Shown piece by piece: positions 51,845 through 60,160 of a stretch of DNA of 62,712 nucleotides; the first letter of the stretch is position 1; each line of letters opens with the position of its first letter. Both the position numbers and the translations under genes were made by a program. The stretch comes from Leptolinea sp. GTDB taxonomy: Bacteria; Chloroflexota; Anaerolineae; Anaerolineales; Anaerolineaceae. The stretch lies in the NCBI GenBank assembly GCA_012798535.1, contig JAAZMZ010000036.1, positions 1 to 62,712 of the forward strand, written 5' to 3'. Under the pieces are notes generated by a model, which was given only the letters and a program-made list of their open reading frames with translations, was not told where the DNA came from and did not search any database.

Positions 51845-52930
51845 CTATCCGTCATTCACGTTGACAACGGTTCCGCCCGGCATCGATACGGTCAGATCAC
51901 CCGGATAATACGCAACATTGGGGGTTGTCCAGCGGAAGATCCATTTTGAGTCTTCCGGGGATGCGTTGACACAACCGTGCGAAACTGGCATACCGTAGTT
52001 GTTATGCCAGAATGTGGAGTGGATGGCCACACCTTCGCCTGAAAAGAGACTCGTCCAGGCAATCCCCATCGTATCCCAGCCATTGCCGGTTGTGCCGCCG
52101 GCCATGTGGATGGATAGGAGTTTTCGCCAGATCGGGTGCGGTCCGGGTGGTGTCGCCCAGTTGTCTACCGGATTTCCACTCGCGTCATATTTCGCTCCGG
52201 AAGAAATCCGGCAGAAATACACTTCGCGGCTGCCTTCAAAGCAAGAAAGCGTTTGATTGGCGACATTGACAACTATCTGTTTATCAGCAACCTCCGGGCT
52301 GATCGGGGATAGTTCCTCCGCTGTCAGCGGACGGAAGGCTTCTGCCGCTGCCCAGAAAATATCACCCGGATTACCGTACTTCTCGTTCAGGCGGTATTGC
52401 ACTTTTCCATCAGAGGTAATGCGCATATCATCCACCCAGACTACCTGACTGTAGTAGATGCGCGGAACCGGTACAGCGTCGATCCAGCTTCCGCGGGCTG
52501 GCGGATTATCGAGGATCAGGTCGGCCGAAGGTACCGTCACCTCCACCCACATACCCTTTTCTGTCTCATTGGCTGGCAGTGATGTGACCGGCTGGTTGGG
52601 AATGTTCTTAACAGGCTGCACACTCCCCGCATACAGGTAACCATTAGGGGTTTCAACCCAGGTTCTGTTCATCAGTCCGGTCGGCAGTTCACCGATGATA
52701 TCGCGGTTCCACTGTACCAGTTGATCCTGGTAGAGTTTTCCTACCGAAGCGGCATCGGCGGAAGGCCGGGCACGCAGATTTACCATACCCACACAAATCC
52801 GTCCTAAGCGCTCACCCTGTGGAATTTCCTGAACGGGCTGCAACCAGTCGAGGCGGGGCTTTATGGCCACCAGGCCAAAACCGGCCAATGTGTATTTGAA
52901 GAAGTCTCTGCGGTTGATGTTGTTTGCCAT
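51845..52930 (-). CDS. Tat-exported L,D-transpeptidase (YkuD) with SH3-like domain
   Basis: The 361-residue protein begins with a twin-arginine signal (NINRRDFFKYTLAGFGLVAI). An SH3-like region follows (RICVGMVNLRARPSADAASVGKL, about 44-66), and a C-terminal YkuD domain holds HSTFWHNNYGMPVSHGCVNASPEDS with catalytic Cys320. These enzymes form 3-3 peptidoglycan cross-links or attach proteins to the wall. Folding before export by Tat would protect or require an early-formed disulfide or cofactor. Its presence implies a peptidoglycan wall. Confidence 0.92.
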   Translation of the reverse strand: MANNINRRDFFKYTLAGFGLVAIKPRLDWLQPVQEIPQGERLGRICVGMVNLRARPSADAASVGKLYQDQLVQWNRDIIGELPTGLMNRTWVETPNGYLYAGSVQPVKNIPNQPVTSLPANETEKGMWVEVTVPSADLILDNPPARGSWIDAVPVPRIYYSQVVWVDDMRITSDGKVQYRLNEKYGNPGDIFWAAAEAFRPLTAEELSPISPEVADKQIVVNVANQTLSCFEGSREVYFCRISSGAKYDASGNPVDNWATPPGPHPIWRKLLSIHMAGGTTGNGWDTMGIAWTSLFSGEGVAIHSTFWHNNYGMPVSHGCVNASPEDSKWIFRWTTPNVAYYPGDLTVSMPGGTVVNVNDG

Positions 52931-52956
52931 TTCACGTCCGGTACAGGCTGATTCTT

Positions 52957-54486
52957 CTAAGCAGCCAGTTCTTTATGATCTATCATCGATTTGATGGTGA
53001 CCAGCGCCGGTCTCCAGTAGGTATCACCGACTTCATAGGGCACCTTTTCGCGGATCAGCCCATAATTATATCCTGTACCGACTCCCAGACAGGTCTGTGG
53101 ATTTTCACGCAGTCTCTGAGTCAGGGCCCGCGAGGCGGTGAAGAATTCGGTGGCCAGAATATGTTTCAAGTTTTCCAGAATGGTGCGTGCGTGCCGGGCG
53201 GCATTCATCGAATTGGCGTTGTGATCTTCCTGGTTCGCGGAAGTAGGCAGCGAGAAAACGGAATCGGGGGTGGCCAGCGCCTGATTTTCCAACACCAACG
53301 AAGCCGCCGTGTATTGCAGCATCATTAAACCGGAATTCAAACCCGCATCCATCTGCGAATCCACCAGCATGGAAGGCAGCCCGCTGTTCAAATTCCCATC
53401 CAGCAGGCGGAATATGCGCCTTTCCGAGATCGCCCCTACTTCAGCAGCGGCGATCTTTAAGGCATCCATTGCTTGAGCTACCGGTTCGCCGTGAAAATTA
53501 CCGCCTGAAATGGCACCACCGGCTTCAAATAACAGAGGATTGTCGGTCACCGCATTGACTTCGGTCTCCACTGTCCGGCGGACATACGCCAGCGCGTCGG
53601 CGCCGGAACCGTGCACCTGCGGCGCGCAGCGGATGGAATAGGCATCCTGAACCCGCCCGGCCGCATCCACCAGGTTACTGCCTTGAAAATTCTCACGGAT
53701 ACGCCGGGCGGATTCGATTTGCCCACGATGGCCGCGCGCGTCGTGCAAACGTTCATCGAAAGCCGATGAACAGCCCTTTACCGCTTCCAGTGTCATGGCT
53801 GTGGCGGCATCAGCCAGCTTCAGGTAATACTCCAGATCAATGACACACAATGCGGCAACCGCCGCGGAGAATGTCGCACCATTGCTTAATGCCAATCCTT
53901 CTTTGGGTTGAAGGATCAATCTCTCAAGCCCGGCCGCCTGCATGGCCGCCTTACCCGATTGGATCTTCCCCTGATAGACCGCCTCCCCGGACAGGTTCTC
54001 GGCATCCTCTTCATCGCGGGTCAGGATCAAACCCAGATGGCACAGGGGTGCCAGATCACCGGATGATCCCATGGAACCTTTTTCCGGAATTAGCGGCAGG
54101 ACTCCGGTGTTATTCAAATCCAGTAGACGGTCGATCAACAGGGGACGTACACCGGAATGTCCCTTTGCCAGCGTATTGGCGCGGATGACAATAGCAGCCC
54201 GTACAACATCCTCCGGAAAAGGATCTCCTGTGCCCACGGCATGGCTGAGCACCAGATTTCGTGCCAGCTTGCGGGCATCCTGTTTGTTGATCCGCCTGTC
54301 AGAAAAGATACCGTATCCGGTGTTGATGCCGTATACCGGTTTATCGGCATTGACAATCTCTTCCACCCAGGCGCGCGACTGGTTTACCTGTGCTAACGCC
54401 TTTTCCGAAAGATATGTCTTTTCCCTGTAACGTGCAACCTGCTCGATTTGTTCAAGGGTGAGATCGCGACCGGTAATTTCTATCAT
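52957..54486 (-). CDS. hutH: Histidine ammonia-lyase-like MIO enzyme with Ser-Ser-Gly triad
   Basis: The 509-residue protein has the full HAL/PAL fold pattern: VYGINTGYG with Tyr52, NLVLSHAVGTGDP with His82, QDAYSIRCAPQVHG, NPLLF, HGEPVAQAMD and PTSANQEDHN. It should release ammonia from an aromatic amino acid, most likely histidine to urocanate. The self-forming MIO cofactor arises from Ala-Ser-Gly in most members; here residues 141-143 are Ser-Ser-Gly (GSMGSSGDLAPL). No hutU, hutI or hutG is in the window. It sits between lipid-kinase and transpeptidase genes in the long minus-strand run, so the symbol is by similarity only. Confidence 0.88.
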   Translation of the reverse strand: MIEITGRDLTLEQIEQVARYREKTYLSEKALAQVNQSRAWVEEIVNADKPVYGINTGYGIFSDRRINKQDARKLARNLVLSHAVGTGDPFPEDVVRAAIVIRANTLAKGHSGVRPLLIDRLLDLNNTGVLPLIPEKGSMGSSGDLAPLCHLGLILTRDEEDAENLSGEAVYQGKIQSGKAAMQAAGLERLILQPKEGLALSNGATFSAAVAALCVIDLEYYLKLADAATAMTLEAVKGCSSAFDERLHDARGHRGQIESARRIRENFQGSNLVDAAGRVQDAYSIRCAPQVHGSGADALAYVRRTVETEVNAVTDNPLLFEAGGAISGGNFHGEPVAQAMDALKIAAAEVGAISERRIFRLLDGNLNSGLPSMLVDSQMDAGLNSGLMMLQYTAASLVLENQALATPDSVFSLPTSANQEDHNANSMNAARHARTILENLKHILATEFFTASRALTQRLRENPQTCLGVGTGYNYGLIREKVPYEVGDTYWRPALVTIKSMIDHKELAA

Positions 54487-54493
54487 GCCGAGA

Positions 54494-55207
54494 TTATCCT
54501 TTCGGAAGTAACCAGTATCCTAAAAACAGGGCGGCAGTGGGAACGGTGACATTATCGTACTCTTCAATCGGAAGAGATTCAACAGCGGTACACAACAATC
54601 CGATCAAGAGGACGGGCAAAATATACCCGGAGAAAGGCATTCTAAATATACCTGCCTGGATGAACACAAGAATCACAACCAACGAGAAAATTACACCACC
54701 GATGAACATGGCGGCGGAACCGGCCCAAGATTTGCCCGGTGACCAGGACAGGCGGGTTTGGCCAAATCGCTTTCCGATGATATCAGCCAGACCATCTCCC
54801 CCGCTGAGCATCATCAATGCCACAATTCCGATGGGCGATTCCTTCCAGTAGAGGATCGTTAATGCCACAAACGCGATACCGTAAATCAACGGGCCGCGCA
54901 GGATCTCCCGGCGGTCTCCCTTCCGGGTCATGGCATCCACAGCCGCCTGGTCTTTCATCCACCCCAGTCCGACCAGCAGGAATTGCACCGAGATCATCAG
55001 CGGGATCAAAGCCGCCAGATAGCGGGAATATGGCTCTTCTGGGAAGAACATCCAGCAGAGCACAAAGATTGGCCCGGTGCCAATGTGAATGATCTTGCGG
55101 CTGGTTTGTCCGCTGATCCATCCTTTGTGCGCGAAATAATCATTCAATCGCAGCCAGCAGACAGCCAGCGCCAGTGTGACCACCATGGCGACCCACAGGT
55201 TCATCAT
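54494..55207 (-). CDS. Phytol/dolichol kinase-like membrane protein (CTP-dependent family)
   Basis: The 237-residue polytopic protein has RKIIHIGTGPIFVLCWMFF near the N-terminus and the signature GGDGLADIIGKRFGQTRLSWSPGKSWAGSAAMF. These place it in the SEC59/VTE5 dolichol-phytol kinase family related to CDP-diglyceride synthases, which phosphorylates isoprenoid alcohols using CTP. The isoprenoid is unknown. It is nine bases from smpB and seven bases from the ammonia-lyase gene. Confidence 0.85.
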   Translation of the reverse strand: MMNLWVAMVVTLALAVCWLRLNDYFAHKGWISGQTSRKIIHIGTGPIFVLCWMFFPEEPYSRYLAALIPLMISVQFLLVGLGWMKDQAAVDAMTRKGDRREILRGPLIYGIAFVALTILYWKESPIGIVALMMLSGGDGLADIIGKRFGQTRLSWSPGKSWAGSAAMFIGGVIFSLVVILVFIQAGIFRMPFSGYILPVLLIGLLCTAVESLPIEEYDNVTVPTAALFLGYWLLPKG

Positions 55208-55216
55208 AATATCCCT

Positions 55217-55672
55217 CTAATCATTTTTTCCGGATTGTTCACGCCGGATTTCGCGCTCGGCATCTCTTTTGGCCATCACTTCCCGTTTATCATACAGCTT
55301 CTTTCCTTTGGCCAGGGCGATCTCAACTTTCGCCCGGCCTTCTTTTAGATAGACCTGCACGGGAACGATCGTAACCCCTTTCTGGCGCACGGCATCAAAC
55401 AACTCGCGGATCTCGCGTTTGTGCAGCAGCAGCCGGCGCGGCCGTTTGGGATCATGGTTGAAGCGGCTGGCCGCTTCATAGGGTGCGATATGTGAATTGA
55501 CAAGCCAGGCATCATTCGCTGTAACTTCGACATAAGCTTCCGCCAGGCTGATCTGCCCGGCGCGAATGGATTTGATCTCTGTTCCGGCCAGAGAGATACC
55601 GGCCTCAAATCTATCCAGAAGGAAGTACTCAAAATGAGCCTTGCGGTTATTTGCTACGACTTTGACGCTCAT
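55217..55672 (-). CDS. smpB: SsrA-binding protein SmpB
   Basis: The 151-residue protein binds tmRNA to rescue stalled ribosomes. Signatures are NRKAHFEYFLLDRFEAGISLAGTEIKS, SHIAPYEAASRFNHDPKRPRRLLLHK, and the basic C-terminal tail GKKLYDKREVMAKRDAEREI. No tmRNA gene is recognised nearby. Confidence 0.96.
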   Translation of the reverse strand: MSVKVVANNRKAHFEYFLLDRFEAGISLAGTEIKSIRAGQISLAEAYVEVTANDAWLVNSHIAPYEAASRFNHDPKRPRRLLLHKREIRELFDAVRQKGVTIVPVQVYLKEGRAKVEIALAKGKKLYDKREVMAKRDAEREIRREQSGKND

Positions 55673-55689
55673 TTTTCCATTTTAACATA

Positions 55690-56934
55690 CTAGCCAAACC
55701 AGAAGAGTGCCAGTCCGGCTGCCAGCCTGCCGCCGGCAATGACCCACAGTGCGATATTCAAATTGGTGATCTGTCCCAGAGCAGGGCCACCTAGCGAGCC
55801 TGCCAGAATACCGGCATTGTATATCAGGTTATACCAGGAAAGATACCCGGCTCGCCCGCCGGCCGGCGCTGCCTCCAGTACATAGTTGTAAATCGTTCCC
55901 CCGGTAAATCCCCAGGCAATTCCTCCAAAACAATTGGCCACAAGATACAGAGCCGGGCCGGTGCTCATGGTGAGAAACGCCGGATACAATGCCAGCAGTC
56001 CCACACCAATCCCCAGCGCTTTTCGATACCCGATCTGCCGGGTGATCTTCTCAAGACGGATGGAAACGAGAAAAACCAGTACATAAAAAATACCGTTTCC
56101 AATACTGATCACCGAATCGGAAATATGAATGATATTGACTTGGTAAATAGGAAATAATCCGATCCCCATATATTGTACAAGATGAAATAGGAAGAGCAGG
56201 CTGAGCTTTGTCCCATACCGTCCTCGCAAAACATCGAAACGCAGGAAACCTTTGATCGCACCTTTACGGTCATCTATGTCCATTGGAAGCTGTTCATCGA
56301 TATGATCCGCACGGAAAACCGGTTTTACAAATTTTAGATGCAGCCCGCTCATAGCGGCACCAAGGAAGCCTATGCCAAAGACGATCTGGTAATTCACCGG
56401 AAATACAATCGCCGTAAGAATTTGCCCGCAAATCAGTGTGGATACAATGGTGGCAATGGATAGCACGGCATAACGAATCCCGGCCACCCGCCCGCGGTTT
56501 TCCACGGGTATCGAATCGGCAAATAACGCGTTCTGCCCGATGGCCAGAGATGTTCCCGGAATGGACATGACGAAGGTAATGGCCAGAATGGCTGTGATTT
56601 GTCCCTGTGGTTCAAAAAACAACGGTATAAGGATCATTACCCCGTAAAAGATTCGCTGACCGATGGCAGACAGAAATACCATACGATCCACGGGACGTTT
56701 AGCCAGAAAATGTCCCGCAGGAAGAGCCACCAGCAGATTGACAATGGCCTGTGCGCCGTTGATCATGCCCACCTGAAAACTGGAAGCGCCAATCCGCGCG
56801 GCATATATGGAAAGAAAAGATAGTGTGCTGCCGGTCAGAACTCCAAACCAGAGCATGTCGAAATAGAAGTGTATGCTGTTATGTGCCAGGGTATTTCGCC
56901 GCGCACTGGCAATGACAGGAATATTCAATTTCAT
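55690..56934 (-). CDS. MFS transporter
   Basis: The 414-residue protein has about twelve membrane helices and the MFS loop pattern GHFLAKRPVDRMVFLSAIGQR between helices 2 and 3, plus IPVENRGRVAGIRYA. The substrate cannot be told. The ATG at 56934 is preferred, since AAAGGTG lies just before it; an ATG twelve codons upstream gives an untypical N-terminus. It is the first gene of the eleven-gene minus-strand run, facing away from the patatin gene. Confidence 0.9.
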   Translation of the reverse strand: MKLNIPVIASARRNTLAHNSIHFYFDMLWFGVLTGSTLSFLSIYAARIGASSFQVGMINGAQAIVNLLVALPAGHFLAKRPVDRMVFLSAIGQRIFYGVMILIPLFFEPQGQITAILAITFVMSIPGTSLAIGQNALFADSIPVENRGRVAGIRYAVLSIATIVSTLICGQILTAIVFPVNYQIVFGIGFLGAAMSGLHLKFVKPVFRADHIDEQLPMDIDDRKGAIKGFLRFDVLRGRYGTKLSLLFLFHLVQYMGIGLFPIYQVNIIHISDSVISIGNGIFYVLVFLVSIRLEKITRQIGYRKALGIGVGLLALYPAFLTMSTGPALYLVANCFGGIAWGFTGGTIYNYVLEAAPAGGRAGYLSWYNLIYNAGILAGSLGGPALGQITNLNIALWVIAGGRLAAGLALFWFG

Positions 56935-57048
56935 TGAGACACCTTTAATACACGAAGGTGTAGTATACACTGTATGAGCGGTTTAATATATTGAAATGGA
57001 TTGGTTATAATACACAGGCGAACTCATTGTCTACCTGGAGGATTGACC

Positions 57049-57999
57049 ATGCCGGATGTAGCAGTTGCTTTGGGTGGTGGTGGAATAAAAGGGTTGGCTC
57101 ATATCGGCGTTTTGCGCGGTCTCGAAAAACAGGGATTGACGATCAAGGCCATTGCCGGAACCAGCGCTGGCGGAATAATCGGCGCTGTGGCCGCAAAAGG
57201 AATCTCGATGGAAGACATCGAGAATCGCGTCATCCATCTGGACCAAAACGAGTTCTTTAAATTGAGTTTTTCGAAGACTCCGGCATTACTGGATTTTTCT
57301 GGTTTTGCCAATGTCCTCGTCGAAATGCTGGGTGATAGTTCTTTTGAAGAACTGCCAATCCCTTTCGCCTGTACGGCGGTCGATATGAACGCCTATCAGG
57401 AAGTGATCATCAGCAAAGGCAAAGTTCTGGACGCCGTTCTGGCCACCATTGCCATTCCGGGAGTGTTTCCACCCAAAGAAATGGGAGACTGCCTGCTGGT
57501 TGACGGTGGTGTTCTGGATCCCGTTCCGGTCAGCGTGGTACGCTGGCTGGCTCCCACCCTTCCGGTCATCGCCGTAGTGCTTTCCCCTACCCCTGAAGGC
57601 TGGGCGCATGTTCCATCACCCGGGCTTGAAAGTGTGGCGTCTTTACCCAAACCGATAGCTGAGACTTTTTCGAAACTGAAGATCGCGCAGGCAATGACCA
57701 TATATACGAATTCCATGGATATCAGCGCCCGCATGTTGACAGAATTGCGGCTTCAGATCGATAAACCGGAAGTCGTCATTCGTCCCAAAGTGGATAAATA
57801 CAACATTCTGGATAACGTGGATGCCGCTGAAATGATTCAACTCGGGGAAGATGCCGTACTCGAAAACCGGGAGGAGATCTTCAAGGCCTTGAACTGGCCG
57901 CAGGCCATTTCCCGATATTTCCGAAAAGTGGAACAACCCGCCCGCCTGGTGGGTTCTGAAGAACATGAGGGAGAAGATTGGACGAATGACGGATCTTAA
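57049..57999 (+). CDS. Patatin-like phospholipase (RssA/YchK type)
   Basis: The 316-residue protein has the oxyanion loop ALGGGGIKGLAHIG, the nucleophile motif GTSAGG with Ser39, and the catalytic Asp152 in VDGGVLDPVPV. Patatin enzymes hydrolyse acyl chains from lipids with a Ser-Asp dyad. The start at 57049 follows GGAGGA; the upstream in-frame ATG would add sixteen untypical residues. The end overlaps the next small gene, so the three genes here form one operon. Confidence 0.93.
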   Translation: MPDVAVALGGGGIKGLAHIGVLRGLEKQGLTIKAIAGTSAGGIIGAVAAKGISMEDIENRVIHLDQNEFFKLSFSKTPALLDFSGFANVLVEMLGDSSFEELPIPFACTAVDMNAYQEVIISKGKVLDAVLATIAIPGVFPPKEMGDCLLVDGGVLDPVPVSVVRWLAPTLPVIAVVLSPTPEGWAHVPSPGLESVASLPKPIAETFSKLKIAQAMTIYTNSMDISARMLTELRLQIDKPEVVIRPKVDKYNILDNVDAAEMIQLGEDAVLENREEIFKALNWPQAISRYFRKVEQPARLVGSEEHEGEDWTNDGS

Positions 58000-58213
58000 G
58001 AAATTCGATTCGCAAACGGTCACCCGCCTGATCATCGGTGGAATTCTTATCCTATTCATTGTTGGCGATGGTCTGATTTTTTTCATCTATGGCGCTGGTG
58101 CGGCTGTAACAGGCCTGATTTGCCTGGGAGCCGGCATGTTACCCATTCTTTTGATCATGCTGGTCATCTGGTTGATGGATTGGATCGTCAAACGTGCAAA
58201 TAAAGACGCTTGA
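57986..58213 (+). CDS. Small two-helix membrane protein
   Basis: The 75-residue protein reads MTDLKKFDSQTVTRL and then two hydrophobic helices (LIIGGILILFIVGDGLIFFIYG and LICLGAGMLPILLIMLVIWLMDW), ending in a basic tail. I do not recognise a family. It overlaps the patatin gene by 14 bases and the esterase gene by 20, so it is translated in step with both. The start could also be ATG 57965. Confidence 0.65.
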   Translation: MTDLKKFDSQTVTRLIIGGILILFIVGDGLIFFIYGAGAAVTGLICLGAGMLPILLIMLVIWLMDWIVKRANKDA

Positions 58214-58847
58214 AGGCACCCGCCTGATCGAAACGAATAACTGGATCGCACGGATCCGTCCACCGGAGGGTCAATGGAACGGTAGGCTTGTGCTGCTGCT
58301 ACATGGATGGACGGGAGATGAAAACATCTCATGGATCTTTGCCCACAAGGTTCCGCGCGATTGCTGGGTGGTGAGTCCCCGCGGGTTGCTGAAATCACCG
58401 GAAGGCGGCTATGCCTGGGCAATCCCGACAAACGGCCGGCGGCCGGATATTTCACCTTTCCTGGATAAAGCCGCCCGGATTGTCGAACAGTTACCCGCCT
58501 GGGTCCCGGGATTCACTCTGCGAAACCGTCTGGATGTGGTCGGATTCAGTCAGGGCGGCGCCATGACGTATGCCATGTGCCTTGTGACCAATCCAACCAA
58601 AGCGGCTCCCCTGGCCGGTTATCTACCGCCCAGATTTGTTGAACACCTGAGTGGAAAAAACTTCTCAGATCTGCAAATGTTTATTGCTCACAACACCGAT
58701 GATGAAATGGTACCTATCGAAGAATCCAGAAGAGCCGCCAGACTTTTCGAGGAACAGGGAGCCAGCGTGAAATTCTGCGAGAGTACAGGTGGACATAAAT
58801 TGAGTTCCACCTGTTTCAACAACCTGAACGCTTTTCTGCGTGATTAA
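58194..58847 (+). CDS. Alpha/beta hydrolase, phospholipase/carboxylesterase type
   Basis: The 217-residue protein has the oxyanion-side motif LLLHGWTGDENISW, the nucleophile elbow GFSQGG, the acid region HNTDDEMVPIEESRRA and the catalytic His in STGGHKLSS. The family acts on carboxylic esters and lysophospholipids. GTG 58194 is the likely start and overlaps the previous gene. Together with patatin it suggests lipid turnover. Its stop shares TTAA with the convergent SH3 gene. Confidence 0.88.
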   Translation: MQIKTLEGTRLIETNNWIARIRPPEGQWNGRLVLLLHGWTGDENISWIFAHKVPRDCWVVSPRGLLKSPEGGYAWAIPTNGRRPDISPFLDKAARIVEQLPAWVPGFTLRNRLDVVGFSQGGAMTYAMCLVTNPTKAAPLAGYLPPRFVEHLSGKNFSDLQMFIAHNTDDEMVPIEESRRAARLFEEQGASVKFCESTGGHKLSSTCFNNLNAFLRD

Positions 58848-59476
58848 CGCCGCTGGGTGATTGAAACAATTCCCAGCAATCCACCGATAGTGATCAGGGA
58901 AATGATGATCAACCCTGGTGGAACACCTGATTCGCTTCTTGCGCTTTCAACAGCCTGAAATGTGGGGATCTGCAGCGGCGGCGGCGCCGTATAAGTCGGC
59001 AGCCGGGTAGGTACACTGGTGACAATGAACTGCGCGGCCAGTGTTGGATTGATTGTAGCCGTCAATAGAGGTGTGGGAGTAGGTGGAGGTTCGATTACTT
59101 CCAGAACGCTGCCCGGAACAAGGTCGACAAGTGGAGCATATAACCAGGCTGTGCCGCCTTCCACTCCGGGGTAATCCACCAAAATCCAATCACCGCCCGG
59201 AGATTTTCCTTTGGCCGGGATGACCTGTCCGGCCAGAAGAACACCCACCTTGGGATACAGGGTTCCCGGTCCGGAACGTACATTGATCTGTTCTTGATCT
59301 AACTTTACGGTTACCGCGGCACCGATGGCGGTACTGGTCACCGTTGGGATGGACACCGTGGGCAGTTGGGGAAAAGCACTGGCTTCAACCGGCGTCAATT
59401 GTACCGACAGCAGAATCAACAGCAGAGAGCCGATTCCACCCGTTATCAACAGACACCGAAAAACATTACTCTTCAT
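58844..59476 (-). CDS. SH3-like-domain membrane protein
   Basis: The 210-residue protein has an N-terminal signal-type helix, a bacterial SH3 domain (about 55-118; INVRSGPGTLYPKVGVLLAGQVIPA, WILVDYPG, GTAWLYAPLVDLV), a Pro/Thr-rich link, and a C-terminal membrane helix followed by a basic tail (IIISLITIGGLLGIVSITQRR). It is thus held at the membrane with the SH3 domain outside, and probably binds cell-wall peptides. Confidence 0.82.
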   Translation of the reverse strand: MKSNVFRCLLITGGIGSLLLILLSVQLTPVEASAFPQLPTVSIPTVTSTAIGAAVTVKLDQEQINVRSGPGTLYPKVGVLLAGQVIPAKGKSPGGDWILVDYPGVEGGTAWLYAPLVDLVPGSVLEVIEPPPTPTPLLTATINPTLAAQFIVTSVPTRLPTYTAPPPLQIPTFQAVESARSESGVPPGLIIISLITIGGLLGIVSITQRR

Positions 59477-59566
59477 AAAGGCTCACAACCACAAATTCAA
59501 TACCTGCGTATATAATATGAAGTCAGGGATTACAAATCTTTTAATCGGGCTGATTATAACCTAAAC

Positions 59567-60160
59567 ATGGAACAGAAGATTTATCACGGAGCGATCTCAC
59601 CAGAAGACATTGCGGTTGTCCTGGACGCGCAATTCAATCGCGGCTCCTTCAGAGTGATGAAACAGGGCAATCCAGACCAGATGGCCGTTCAGATAGCCAA
59701 CGACGAAAACAATTCTGGCGGGCAAACTGCCCTGACGGTCATTGTACAGAAAGTGGAAGACGGCATCTCAGTTAAGCTTGGCCAGCAGGCTCTCTTCGGA
59801 GTGGCAGCCAGCCTGGGATTTTCGATTTTCACCGCGCTGCGCAATCCCTGGAATATTCTGGGGCGCCTGGATGATATTGCCACTGATATTGAATCATTGC
59901 AGCTCAGCCAGCAGGTCTGGGATACGATCGATGCGTATGCACGGTCGGTAGGAGCCAACCAGGAATTATCCCTCCGGCTGCGCCGGCTGGAATGTGATTA
60001 TTGCGGCAGTGCCAACCCGGTGGGGGAATCAAACTGCATGGCCTGCGGCGCACCGCTGGGCAGCCAGCAGCCCAAAACCTGTGCCAAATGCGGGTATGTC
60101 TTCAAAGTAGGTGAAAAATTCTGCCCGAATTGCGGCGCCGCCATCGGCGAATTGAATTAA
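59567..60160 (+). CDS. Protein with two C-terminal zinc ribbons
   Basis: The 197-residue protein has a roughly 135-residue N-terminal region ([23 protein letters not shown]..., with the hydrophobic stretch [20 protein letters not shown]) and two C4 zinc ribbons ([24 protein letters not shown] and [22 protein letters not shown]). I do not recognise the N-terminal part. Its stop codon shares the TTAA at 60157-60160 with the zwf stop on the other strand. Confidence 0.78.
   Translation: MEQKIYHGAISPEDIAVVLDAQFNRGSFRVMKQGNPDQMAVQIANDENNSGGQTALTVIVQKVEDGISVKLGQQALFGVAASLGFSIFTALRNPWNILGRLDDIATDIESLQLSQQVWDTIDAYARSVGANQELSLRLRRLECDYCGSANPVGESNCMACGAPLGSQQPKTCAKCGYVFKVGEKFCPNCGAAIGELN

Noticed and set aside
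55217..56934. tmRNA gene near smpB
   Set aside because: No tRNA-like ends or Ala tag frame were seen; the space is fully coding.
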